Part shown: positions 15,472 through 21,600 of the stretch, piece after piece
How positions within the stretch are numbered: the stretch's first letter is position 1
Layout: each line of letters starts with the position of its first letter
From: Myxococcales bacterium
Lineage (GTDB): Bacteria > Myxococcota_A > Polyangia > Polyangiales > JADJMO01
DNA: 64,000 nt
Assembly (NCBI GenBank): GCA_016709545.1
Contig: JADJMO010000013.1
Location: forward strand, 248,001 to 312,000
Direction: 5' to 3'
Notes under the pieces: model-generated
What the model saw: the letters and a program-made list of their open reading frames with translations, nothing else
What the model was told of the DNA's origin: nothing
Databases searched by the model: none
Program-made: the position numbers and the translations under genes

Positions 15472-15488
15472 CGGGAGGGACTCTCCCG
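15472..15488. terminator. Hairpin after the island gene at 15503
   Basis: CGGGAG/CTCCCG with a 5-nt loop lies 15 bases beyond the stop codon of the 15503-16450 gene. There is no U-run. It may separate the mRNA from the downstream tRNA-Ser group. Confidence 0.35.
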
Positions 15489-15502
15489 ATCGCGTCGACG
15501 CG

Positions 15503-16450
15503 TCACGTGCACAGCGAGGCGTAGGCCACTCGTCCACGGACGGTGACCACCTGCCCCGCGAAGCGCGGTCCCGCGACCGTGCGGATCTCTGCGTCCCCGA
15601 GCACTTCGTCCGGCGTCTCCGCCGGGACGAGGGGCTCGCTGCGCAGCCGCGCGGTCACGAGGTTCGCGATCGCCTCCTCACGCTCCCGCGCCACGGCGAG
15701 GGCCGCGCGCAGGCCCGCGAGGGTCTGCTCGGCGAGCACGAGCGGGACCCGCGTCGAGGGACCCTCGCGGTTCTCCTTCGCCACGGCCACCGCGAGGGAG
15801 CCGTAGCAGACGCGGACGAGCGGGCCGAAGACGGCGCGGAAGTACGCCGCGCTCGGGGTCCGCTCGATGCCGACGACCTCGCCCGCGACGAGCACGATGG
15901 CGCCGACCTGCCGGTCGACGATCTCGAGCTCCGCGACGAAGGCGTCGAGCTCCTGCTCGAACTTCTGCAGGAAGGCGACGAGGTTGCCGCCCACGCCGCC
16001 CACGCCGTGCGCGGCGTTCAGCGCGCCGATCGACTCCCAGAGCTTCCGGAAGTCGACGACGTGCCGCACGGCGAGCGCGGCCTTGCGCAGCATGGCCGGG
16101 AGGATGGTCAGCGGGTGCGTGCCCTGGGTGATGGTGCCTCCCTGCGTCTGCTGGATGCACATCGCCGTCGGCACGACCTTCTGCTCACCCTTCTTGACGA
16201 AGGTGGCGCTGGCGAGCGCGTGGTCCTGCGCGCGCTGACGCACGATCCAGCCCGCGCCGGTGGGCACGAGCGTGTCGGCGTCGGCGCGCAGGAGCAGCGT
16301 GCCGTAGCCCTGCGTCCCGACCTCGAGCGAGGGCGGCGCGAGAGCCACGCCGTCGTCGTCCGCGAGGAGCGGGATGACCTGCATCAGACCCACGCTCTGG
16401 GTGGGGCCGAGGCCGGTCCCCTGGAGGATGGTCTCGATGGAGAGCGTCAT
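15503..16450 (-). CDS. Ro60-associated protein, ARPP-like, 315 aa
   Basis: Starts MTLSIETILQGTGLGPTQSVG; the ATG overlaps the stop of Ro60-2 (ATGA) and has GGGAGGTG upstream, so translation is coupled. Landmarks are VMQVIPLLADDD near the start, GYGTLLLRADADTLVPTGAGWIVRQRAQDHA in the middle, then KKGEQKVVPTAMCIQQTQGG. A 'PLL...N/T.s...P..G....Q.H' pattern followed by a Cys-containing motif recalls the ARPP family that comparative genomics placed beside TROVE and RNA-repair genes. I am not sure of the assignment. No enzyme motif is evident. Coupling to Ro60-2 implies a shared complex or pathway. Confidence 0.6.
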   Translation of the reverse strand: MTLSIETILQGTGLGPTQSVGLMQVIPLLADDDGVALAPPSLEVGTQGYGTLLLRADADTLVPTGAGWIVRQRAQDHALASATFVKKGEQKVVPTAMCIQQTQGGTITQGTHPLTILPAMLRKAALAVRHVVDFRKLWESIGALNAAHGVGGVGGNLVAFLQKFEQELDAFVAELEIVDRQVGAIVLVAGEVVGIERTPSAAYFRAVFGPLVRVCYGSLAVAVAKENREGPSTRVPLVLAEQTLAGLRAALAVAREREEAIANLVTARLRSEPLVPAETPDEVLGDAEIRTVAGPRFAGQVVTVRGRVAYASLCT

Positions 16451-18034
16451 GCGACACCTCCCTTGGTGAGGGCCGGCGCGGGGGCGAGGGCGAGCAGGGC
16501 GGCGAGGCCCCGTCGCGGCTCGCTCTCGAGCAGGCCACGGAGGAACGAGATGCCGAGCGCCGCGGGTGCGCGCACCGGCAGCGTCGACGCGAGGGGAGAC
16601 AGCGTCCGCACGCCGCGCACCTCGGCCGCGAACACCGGCGAGAGGTGGTAGATCGGCGTCTGCACGCCGATCGCGCGGAGAGCCTGGACGGTCTCGGCGA
16701 AGCGCCCCGCCGGCTGGTTCTCGTAGCCGTCGGAGAGCACGAAGAGGGCGTCGGGCGAGCGCTCGACGAGCGTGACGAGGCCCTCGGCGAGCGCGGTCGC
16801 GCCGCTCGGACGCACGAGACGTCCCTCGGACACGCCACCCACCGTGAGCACCGTCGCCGGCGCGACGCGGACCAGGACGTCCCGCAGCGCGAGCGTCACG
16901 GCCATGGGCCGCAGCGCCTGCTCCGCGGAGCCGGCCATCGAGCCGGAGGCGTCGACGAGCACGCCGACGGAGTCCCAGCCGAAGCCGAGCCGCGCGGCGA
17001 CCGCGTCGGCCTTCTGGTCGAGGGCCGCCTCGATCGCGGGCGTGAGGCCCCGCGCGAACGCGTAGAGGTAGAGCTCGACAGCGTCGTGCGCCATCGGGTC
17101 GAACGCGACGGCCACCCCGGCGGCCTCGGCGCGCCGCTGCACGCGGATGCGCTGACCCTCGGTGAGGCTGTCCTTGCCGACCCGCAGGACCTCCGCCTTC
17201 GCCACGCCCTTGTGGAACGTGGCGCGGAGGCCCTCGAGCACCTCGATGGGCAGCGCGGCGCCGGCCGACAGGTCGACCTTCGCCGCCGCGTGCGCGACGT
17301 GGAGCGGGAGGGAAGGCGCGACCGCCGCCCGGAGCGCGAAGGCCACGCACGCGCGCGTCTCCGCGAGCAGGGTGGGCTCTGGCGAACCGGTCGATCGTGC
17401 GACGCACGAGCGCCTGCTCGGCCGTGGTCCACGCCTCCTTGGCGAGGATCGCGCGGAGCACCGAGGTGATCCGCACGCCCCACGCGTGGGTGAGCGCGGC
17501 GGCCATCTTGTCGCGGTACTTGACCGACCAGAGCTCGAGCCGGCTCGCCCCGAGGAGCGTCCGGAGCACGAGCTTGCGCGTCCTCGCGTTGTTGGCGCGA
17601 GGGAGCGAGAGGCCGTCCTCGTTCGGCGCCGCGCGGAGCCGGAGCCCCGCGAACAGCTTGAAGAGCCGCGGCGCCGGCAGCTCCGAGGCGAGGTGGGCGA
17701 GGAGCAGTCGCTCCTCGTCGCTCGCGCCCGGGTCCGGCGTGCCGAGCAGGCTCACGAGACCGAGCTGACGGGCGCGGTCGGTGACGCCCGGCAGGCCGAG
17801 CAGCCGCGCGTAGACCCGACGGTCCAGCGTACGGAGCTCCGTGTGGGCCCGCAGCTCCGCCGCGGCCTGGGCGGCGCGGTCGTTGTAGGCGGTGGCCCGA
17901 CCGAGGGCGGTCGAGGCCGTGTCGACGAAGGCGAGCGCCGCGTGGGCGAGGCTCGCGCAAGTGGTTTCCGGGAGCTCGGAGGCCCAGACCGAAGCCGGCG
18001 ACCGAGCGTCGATCACGAGGTTTTCGACGGTCAT
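16447..18034 (-). CDS. Ro60 family protein (TROVE-like + vWA), copy 2, frame break near 17380
   Basis: The ATG at 18034 follows a perfect AAAGGAGG. The N-terminal half is helical and TROVE-like (RRVYARLLGLPGVTDRAR, LFKLFAGLRLRAA, WSVKYRDKMAAALTHAWG). Near 17380 the frame shifts by one base (RFARAHP becomes PTLLAETRACVAFALR). The second half has a von Willebrand A domain with the MIDAS D-A-S-G-S and LFVLSDGYENQPAG. Both halves together match the Ro60 layout, so the break is probably an indel, although a programmed shift cannot be excluded. It is very divergent from copy 1. A permuted tRNA-like RNA lies directly upstream. Confidence 0.8.
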
Positions 18035-18056
18035 GGTGTCCTCCTTTCGAGAGGGA

Positions 18057-18196
18057 GCTCGATCGGGAGAGGGGGGCGTCTCTGTGTTTGCTTGACGACG
18101 GAAAGTGCGAGTTTCCGGCGGGAGTCGAACCCGCGATCGTCGGATCTACAGTCCGATGTCTTACCCTGAAGAGACGCCCTAGTTCCCGATGCGAGC
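18057..18196 (-). ncRNA. Permuted tRNA-like RNA, Tyr(GTA) type, in front of Ro60-2
   Basis: Transcript order is left basal strand (...GGGCGTCTC), D-loop 3' part TTCAGGGTA, D stem, anticodon stem TCGGA/TCCGA with loop CTGTAGA, T-arm GCGGG-TTCGACT-CCCGC, then acceptor 3' strand CGGAAAC. A 5-nt loop TCGCA follows, then acceptor 5' strand CTTTCCG, TC, D stem GTC, and the right basal strand GAGACGCCC. The acceptor end is thus closed and the D loop opened. The basal stem includes GGGCGTCTC/GAGACGCCC (9 bp) and ATCGGGA/TCCCGAT. This is a circularly permuted tRNA topology, as expected of a Y-RNA-like molecule; it ends only about 10 bases before the Ro60-2 ribosome binding site. Confidence 0.75.
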
Positions 18197-18198
18197 AG

Positions 18199-18270
18199 TC
18201 CGAGTGGAGGGAATTGCACCCCCGACTTCACCGGCCCGAACGGCGCGTGCTGCTGCTGCACTACACTCGG
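18199..18270 (-). tRNA. tRNA-Pro(CGG), copy A
   Basis: 72 nt. Acceptor CCGAGTG/CACTCGG, U8-A9 present, D-arm GTGC/GCAC whose loop AGCAGCA lacks GG, anticodon stem CGCCG/CGGTG with loop TTCGGGC, T-arm GGGGG-TGCAATT-CCCTC. The T loop has G at position 55 instead of U. Discriminator A. Confidence 0.85.
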
Positions 18271-18324
18271 ATGAGGGCTCCGCGCGGGGGCGAGGTGCCC
18301 CCGGAGAGTCCGGAAACGAAGCGG

Positions 18325-18396
18325 TCCGAGTGGGAGGAATTGCACCTCCGACTTCGCCGGCCCGAACGGCGCGTGCTGCTACTGCACTACACTCGG
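18325..18396 (-). tRNA. tRNA-Pro(CGG), copy B
   Basis: A near-identical second copy of the neighbouring tRNA-Pro, with the same acceptor, anticodon loop TTCGGGC and T loop TGCAATT. Differences are paired or neutral: T stem GGAGG/CCTCC and anticodon-stem CGGCG. The two copies lie between the two permuted tRNA-like RNAs. Confidence 0.85.
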
Positions 18397-18405
18397 ATGA
18401 AGAAC

Positions 18406-18544
18406 GCGCTCGGGGGAGTTCGGGGGTTCCGTTTGTCGTTCCATTAGACGACGACCCCGCAGGGTGGGGTCGGCCGGATTCGAACCAGCAAGTGTCGGGT
18501 TAACAGCCCGTTGTCCTGAAGGAACACCACAGTTCCCGAGCGCG
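18406..18544 (-). ncRNA. Permuted tRNA-like RNA, Asn(GTT) type
   Basis: A long basal stem is closed by CGCGCTCGGG/CCCGAGCGCG (10 bp, 18406-18415 with 18535-18544) plus GGTGTTCC/GGAACCCC. On top, in transcript order: D-loop part TTCAGGAC, anticodon arm with loop CTGTTAA, T-arm GCTGG-TTCGAAT-CCGGC, acceptor 3' strand CGACCCC. A 7-nt loop ACCCTGC leads into acceptor 5' strand GGGGTCG, TC and D-stem GTCT. The 7-bp acceptor is perfect but hairpin-closed and in reversed order. It shares CGGGAACT and TTCAGG with the permuted element at 18057. Confidence 0.8.
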
Positions 18545-18547
18545 CGG

Positions 18548-18592
18548 TCCGGACGGCGGGGGTCGCACCCACCCGTGCTGCTTCAGATCCGG
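18548..18592 (-). ncRNA. 45-nt mini tRNA-like element
   Basis: Acceptor-like stem CCGGAT/GTCCGG with discriminator A and trailer CCGCG (as after several island tRNAs), and a T-arm-like hairpin GTGGG-TGCGACC-CCCGC with the same UGC loop start as tRNA-Cys, -Thr and -Pro of the island. The D and anticodon arms are missing. It sits 3 bases from the permuted Asn element. Confidence 0.5.
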
Positions 18593-18626
18593 ATGGCCCC
18601 CGGGTCACGTCGGGGGGCGAGCGACG

Positions 18627-18647
18627 GAGGCACGCGCGGCGCGCCTC
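18627..18647. terminator. Hairpin downstream of the HNH gene
   Basis: GAGGC/GCCTC with a GC-rich inner part lies about 20 bases after the HNH stop codon on the minus strand. It may end or stabilise the HNH message. No U-run. Confidence 0.3.
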
Positions 18648-18668
18648 GGTTCTGCCTGGCCACGCGCG

Positions 18669-19196
18669 TCATGCGGCGGCCTCGTCGACGAAGTACGCGC
18701 GGCACCACTCCGCCCAGGGGGCGGGGATGTCGCGGCGGTCGAAGCGGAGGCCCATGACGGGCAGGTGGGTCGGCCGGTACGGACGACGGAGCAGCTTCAT
18801 GCCCGCCTGCTCCGGCGTGCGGTTGGCCTTGCGGCCGTTGCACGGGTAGCAAGAGGCCACGACGTTGTCCCACGTGGTCTTGCCGCCGTGGTGGCGCGGC
18901 ACGACGTGGTCGTAGTTGAGCTCGTGCATGCGCCGCGGCGTGCCGCAGTACTGGCAGCGGAAGCTGTCGCGGGAGAACACGTTCATCCGCGAGAACTTCA
19001 CCGAGCGCTTCATGGCCGCCACCGGCTTGCGGAGGCGCACCACCGCCGGCATCTTCATGACGACGGACGGGGAGCGGAGCTCCTCGTCATACGACTCGAC
19101 GATGTCGACCTTGTTGGAGAAGTAGAGGATCACGGCGCGCTCCCACGAGACGATCTTGTGGGGCACGTAGGACTGCGTCAGGACGAGCACGCGCAT
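18669..19196 (-). CDS. HNH endonuclease
   Basis: A 175-residue protein starting MRVLVLTQSYVPHKIVSWERAV. It has the zinc-binding CQYCG and a second CxxC in SCYPCN. The HNH core is LNYDHVVPRHHGGKTTWDNVV (catalytic DHVVPR, then N). This is a widespread family of small nucleases of unclear role. The ATG follows a perfect AAAGGAGG. It lies between tRNA-Leu(CAA) and the mini element. In the island it could nick nucleic acid, promote spread of the locus, or take part in RNA cleavage; the last is speculation. Confidence 0.88.
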   Translation of the reverse strand: MRVLVLTQSYVPHKIVSWERAVILYFSNKVDIVESYDEELRSPSVVMKMPAVVRLRKPVAAMKRSVKFSRMNVFSRDSFRCQYCGTPRRMHELNYDHVVPRHHGGKTTWDNVVASCYPCNGRKANRTPEQAGMKLLRRPYRPTHLPVMGLRFDRRDIPAPWAEWCRAYFVDEAAA

Positions 19197-19278
19197 GCGA
19201 CACCTCCTTTCTCTGTGATGGGTGCATGCTTCCGGAGTCGGTCTTCGTCGCGGTCACCACCGGGTGCCGCTTCGGTCG

Positions 19279-19364
19279 TGCGAGAGGAGAGGATCGAACT
19301 CCCACGGGCTGCTGGGCCCCGCCGGGTTTGAGCCGGGTGCGTCTACCGCTTCCGCCACTCTCGC
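19279..19364 (-). tRNA. tRNA-Leu(CAA)
   Basis: 86 nt, class II. Acceptor GCGAGAG/CTCTCGC, U8-G9, Leu-type D-arm with GCGGTAGAC, anticodon loop CTCAAAC, variable arm GGGC/GCCC, T-arm GGGAG-TTCGATC-CTCTC, discriminator A. Confidence 0.9.
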
Positions 19365-19368
19365 GTGG

Positions 19369-19451
19369 TGCTCGAGGAGGGATTCGAACCCTCACGCCAC
19401 ATAGGCCGCCGGTTCTGAGTCGGCGTCGTCTTCCAGTTCCGTCACTCGAGC
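19369..19451 (-). tRNA. tRNA-Leu(CAG)
   Basis: 83 nt plus encoded CCA (to 19366). Acceptor GCTCGAG/CTCGAGC, U8-G9, anticodon loop CTCAGAA, long variable arm, T-arm GAGGG-TTCGAAT-CCCTC, discriminator A. One base separates the CCA from tRNA-Leu(CAA). Confidence 0.9.
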
Positions 19452-19506
19452 AGAGCCCAGCGTGTACCCCGCGCAGGTCCTTCCATCTGCGGGGGTCGCT
19501 GGGTGG

Positions 19507-19588
19507 TGTCCTCGGAGGGATTCGAACCCTCACGCCTCTAGGCCGCCGGCTCTCGACCGACGTCGTCTACCAGTTCCGTCACGAGGAC
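19507..19588 (-). tRNA. tRNA-Leu(GAG)
   Basis: 82 nt plus encoded CCA (to 19504). Acceptor GTCCTCG/CGAGGAC, anticodon stem GTCGG/CCGGC with loop TCGAGAG, variable arm and T-arm almost identical to tRNA-Leu(CAG), indicating tandem duplication. C replaces U33. Confidence 0.87.
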
Positions 19589-19599
19589 TGAGTTGCTGG

Positions 19600-19620
19600 T
19601 GGGGGGCTTCACGCCCCCCA
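19600..19620. repeat. Hairpin in the Leu-Val tRNA spacer
   Basis: TGGGGGGC/GCCCCCCA (8 bp, loop TTCAC) lies upstream of tRNA-Leu(GAG). The rest of the 19621-19800 spacer holds a further GC hairpin (CGCCGC/GCGGCG) and a low-complexity stretch rich in GCAACG/CAGCAA units on the minus strand; no gene is seen there. Confidence 0.45.
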
Positions 19621-19807
19621 CGGTCGGGTGGCCGCGGCTCGTCTCGCCTGTCGGCTCGACGAACCGCAGACCAGCCCTCCCCCCCCGTGCGCCGCTTCGC
19701 GGCGGGACCGGGGAGAGACGTTGCGTTTGCGTCTGCGTTGCTGTTGCTGTGCGCGTTGCTGCTGCGTTGCCTGTGCTTGGCTGCGGTCCCTTCTTCGGGT
19801 CGCTGGG

Positions 19808-19878
19808 TCTCCGGCGGGGGAATCGAACCCTCGCGTGTCCCGTGTCGGGGGAGACAGGTCGCCAGACCGTCGCCGGAG
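19808..19878 (-). tRNA. tRNA-Val(GAC)
   Basis: 71 nt. Acceptor CTCCGGC/GCCGGAG, D-arm GGTC/GACC, anticodon loop CCGACAC, very like the CCCACAC loop of tRNA-Val(CAC), T loop TTCGATT, discriminator A. C33 and G8 deviate; the anticodon stem is weak at position 27-43. Confidence 0.78.
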
Positions 19879-19880
19879 AT

Positions 19881-19908
19881 GGGGGGGGGGGGGGCGGGGG
19901 GGGGGGGG
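19881..19908. repeat. G homopolymer tract
   Basis: 14 G, one C, then 13 G. It lies in the spacer between tRNA-Val(GAC) and tRNA-Arg(CCG). Its exact length is unlikely to be reliable in the assembly. Confidence 0.8.
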
Positions 19909-19920
19909 CCCTCTCGGTCG

Positions 19921-19989
19921 CCTCCCACGAGGGAATCGAACCCTCACCGCGGGCTTCGGAGGCCCCCGTCGCGATCCACGCAGTGGGAG
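19921..19989 (-). tRNA. tRNA-Arg(CCG)
   Basis: 69 nt. Acceptor CTCCCAC/GTGGGAG, anticodon loop CTCCGAA, T-arm GAGGG-TTCGATT-CCCTC, discriminator G, U8 present. The D-arm is short (two strong pairs). Confidence 0.84.
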
Positions 19990-20038
19990 ATCGAGCGTCG
20001 CCACGACACGTGGTCGTGGCCGACGCTGGATCAAGTAG

Positions 20039-20108
20039 CTCCCCCGAGACGAATCGAACGTCTTCGTGCGAGATTCGTAGTCTCACCGTCGGCTCCACCG
20101 CCGGGGGA
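20039..20108 (-). tRNA. tRNA-Arg(ACG)
   Basis: 70 nt. Acceptor TCCCCCG/CGGGGGA, anticodon stem TGAGA/TCTCG with loop CTACGAA (A34 would be edited to inosine by TadA; a tadA gene is at 53585), T-arm AGACG-TTCGATT-CGTCT, discriminator G. The D-arm is much reduced. Confidence 0.82.
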
Positions 20109-20149
20109 ATGCCCACGCGCCCTGGTTGGAGCAGAGCGCGTGTGCGTAG

Positions 20150-20222
20150 CGTGGTCAGAGGGAATCGAACCCTCGTTCACCGTTCGAGAAACGGCGGTCC
20201 TGTGCCGCTAGACGATGACCAC
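20150..20222 (-). tRNA. tRNA-Glu(CTC)
   Basis: 73 nt. Acceptor GTGGTCA/TGACCAC, U8, D-arm GTCT/GGAC, anticodon stem GCCGT/ACGGT with loop TTCTCGA, T-arm GAGGG-TTCGATT-CCCTC, discriminator G as usual for Glu. Confidence 0.9.
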
Positions 20223-20247
20223 AGGGAGCAGTGCGGGTGCACTGCAG

Positions 20248-20319
20248 CGCGACCGAAGGGATTCGAACCCTCGTGACTCCGGTAGACAACCGGGTGCCCA
20301 TCCACTGGACGACGGCCGC
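20248..20319 (-). tRNA. tRNA-Asp(GTC), copy A
   Basis: 72 nt. Acceptor GCGGCCG/CGGTCGC, U8, D-arm GTCC/GGGC, anticodon loop TTGTCTA, T-arm GAGGG-TTCGAAT-CCCTT, discriminator G typical of Asp. The 3' trailer forms a GCAGTGC/GCACTGC hairpin. Confidence 0.9.
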
Positions 20320-20397
20320 AAGAGACCCGCTCGACGAGCCGAGCGACGCATGGCGCCGCAGCCCGACGAACGAGGCGAGCGGTGCAGAGCACCGCAG

Positions 20398-20468
20398 CGC
20401 GACCGAAGGGACTCGAACCCTCGTGGCCCGGGAGACAACCGGGTGCCCTACCTCTGGGCGACGGCCGC
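20398..20468 (-). tRNA. tRNA-Asp(GTC), copy B
   Basis: 71 nt. Same acceptor as copy A, D-arm GCCC/GGGC, anticodon stem CCCGG/CCGGG with loop TTGTCTC, T loop TTCGAGT, discriminator G. The trailer forms a GGTGC/GCACC hairpin in the same place as copy A, so tRNA and trailer were duplicated together. Confidence 0.9.
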
Positions 20469-20546
20469 AACGCGATCGACGGAGGTCCTCCGACGATCGA
20501 AGAGCGCAGGGAGCTGCGCCCGAGAAACCGGCGAGCGCCGGGCGAG

Positions 20547-20616
20547 AGACCAGGAGGGGAGTCGCACCCCATCTGCGCGGGGTTGCAATCCGCGTCACTC
20601 GCTGGAGCACCCGGTC
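20547..20616 (-). tRNA. tRNA-Cys(GCA)
   Basis: 70 nt. Acceptor GACCGGG/CCTGGTC, U8, small D-arm CTC/GAG, anticodon loop TTGCAAC, T stem GGGG/CCCC with loop TGCGACT (G55 instead of U). Discriminator T, as usual for bacterial Cys. The trailer folds as CCGGC/GCCGG. Confidence 0.83.
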
Positions 20617-20662
20617 ACGAAGGCCGGGAGCGAGCGCGCGATGCACGCCCGTCCCGACCCGG

Positions 20663-20733
20663 AGCAGTCGACGGGAATCGAACCCGCACCCTCGGAGTGG
20701 CGCTCCGAGATCCTACCGTTGGACGACGACTGC
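20663..20733 (-). tRNA. tRNA-Gly(GCC)
   Basis: 71 nt. Acceptor GCAGTCG/CGACTGC, U8, D-arm with GG, anticodon stem TCGGA/TCCGA with loop GCGCCAC (C33), T-arm GCGGG-TTCGATT-CCCGT, discriminator T typical of Gly. Confidence 0.88.
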
Positions 20734-20760
20734 GAACCCCACACACGAGCCGGACGCGAA

Positions 20761-20842
20761 GCGCGAACGCTCCTCACCAGGCAACACGGCAGGCCGCGAA
20801 GGCGCGAACGCCCCTCACCAGGCAACACGGCAGCCCGCGAAG
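20761..20842. repeat. Tandem repeat, 2 x 41 bp
   Basis: Two adjacent copies of a 41-bp unit that begins GCGCGAACGC and contains CTCACCAGGCAACACGGCAG. It fills the spacer between tRNA-Gly(GCC) and tRNA-Gly(TCC). The period is close to that of the 42-bp repeats at 20980. Function unknown. Confidence 0.7.
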
Positions 20843-20867
20843 GCGTACGCCTCGCGACCAGCCACAG

Positions 20868-20939
20868 AGCGAGCAGCGGGACTCGAACCCGCACCCCAGG
20901 GTTTGGAAGACCCGGACCCTACCTTTGGACCATGCTCGC
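20868..20939 (-). tRNA. tRNA-Gly(TCC)
   Basis: 72 nt. Acceptor GCGAGCA/TGCTCGC, U8, D-arm with AAAGGTAG, anticodon loop CTTCCAA, T-arm GCGGG-TTCGAGT-CCCGC, discriminator T. One of the few island tRNAs with U34. Confidence 0.9.
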
Positions 20940-20979
20940 ACACGACACACCGGCTCCTGCCTCCCTGCCCCCCCTCTCC

Positions 20980-21199
20980 CTGCGAGCGCAGCGAGCAGAC
21001 TCGGACAAGGCACCCACTCTCTGCGAGCGCAGCGAGCAGCCTCGGACACCGCACCCGACTCTCTGCGAGCGCAGCGAGCAGACACCGCCCCCGACTCTCT
21101 GCGAGCGCAGCGAGCAGACTCGGACACCGCACCCGACTCTCTGCGAGCGCAGCGAGCAGACTCGGACACCGCACCCGACTCTCTGCGAGCGCAGCGAGC
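20980..21199. repeat. Six-copy tandem repeat, about 42 bp period
   Basis: The core CTGCGAGCGCAGCGAGC occurs six times (20980, 21021, 21063, 21099, 21141, 21183), separated by GACTCGGACACCGCACCC-type spacers. Each core contains a small CTGCG/CGCAG hairpin. It occupies most of the 383-base stretch between tRNA-Gly(TCC) and tRNA-Thr(GGT), where no gene is seen. Spacers are similar to each other and as short as 19 bases, so this is not a CRISPR. Confidence 0.85.
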
Positions 21200-21322
21200 G
21201 GGGGGGTTCGCCATGTCAGCGACGTGGGTGGAGCGGTCCGTAGCGAAGCGAAGGACGGCGCAACCCACGGCGCGGCATGGCGATCCGTGGGGGGGCGAAG
21301 GCCCCCCCACCAGCCAACACAG

Positions 21323-21395
21323 AGCCGCACACGGGAGTCGCACCCGTCTCTCCTCCGTACCAGGGAGGCGTCGTCTCTCCGACGACCCGCGCGGC
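21323..21395 (-). tRNA. tRNA-Thr(GGT)
   Basis: 73 nt. Acceptor GCCGCGC/GTGCGGC, extended D-arm GTCGTC/GACGAC, anticodon stem CCTCC/GGAGG with loop CTGGTAC, T-arm ACGGG-TGCGACT-CCCGT (G55), discriminator T. Position 8 is G. Confidence 0.85.
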
Positions 21396-21431
21396 GTACG
21401 CCTCGTGCCAGAGCACGAGACGCACGGGTGG

Positions 21432-21503
21432 CTGCGAAGGGTGGAGTCGAACCACCATCTCCTCGGTTAACAGCCGAGCGCCTTGCCATTGGGCTACTTC
21501 GCA
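21432..21503 (-). tRNA. tRNA-Asn(GTT)
   Basis: 72 nt plus encoded CCA (to 21429). Fully canonical: U8-A9, D-arm GCCC/GGCG with AATGGCAA loop, anticodon stem CTCGG/CCGAG with loop CTGTTAA, T-arm GGTGG-TTCGACT-CCACC, discriminator G. It is the normal counterpart of the permuted Asn element at 18406. Confidence 0.93.
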
Positions 21504-21510
21504 ACAGTGA

Positions 21511-21551
21511 GCCCGACCGCGTCGCGCTTCGGGGGCGCGGCGAGGTCGGGC
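21511..21551. repeat. Strong hairpin upstream of tRNA-Asn
   Basis: GCCCGACC/GGTCGGGC (8 bp) encloses a second GC-rich stem. It begins 8 bases from the 5' end of tRNA-Asn and may guide processing. Confidence 0.5.
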
Positions 21552-21600
21552 CTCGGGCGGGAGTCCACGGTGAACACGTCAGGTGCGATGACCTGGGTGA

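Noticed and set aside
20980..21199. CRISPR array
   Set aside because: Repeat cores are regular, but spacers are short and nearly identical to each other, and no cas gene is present.
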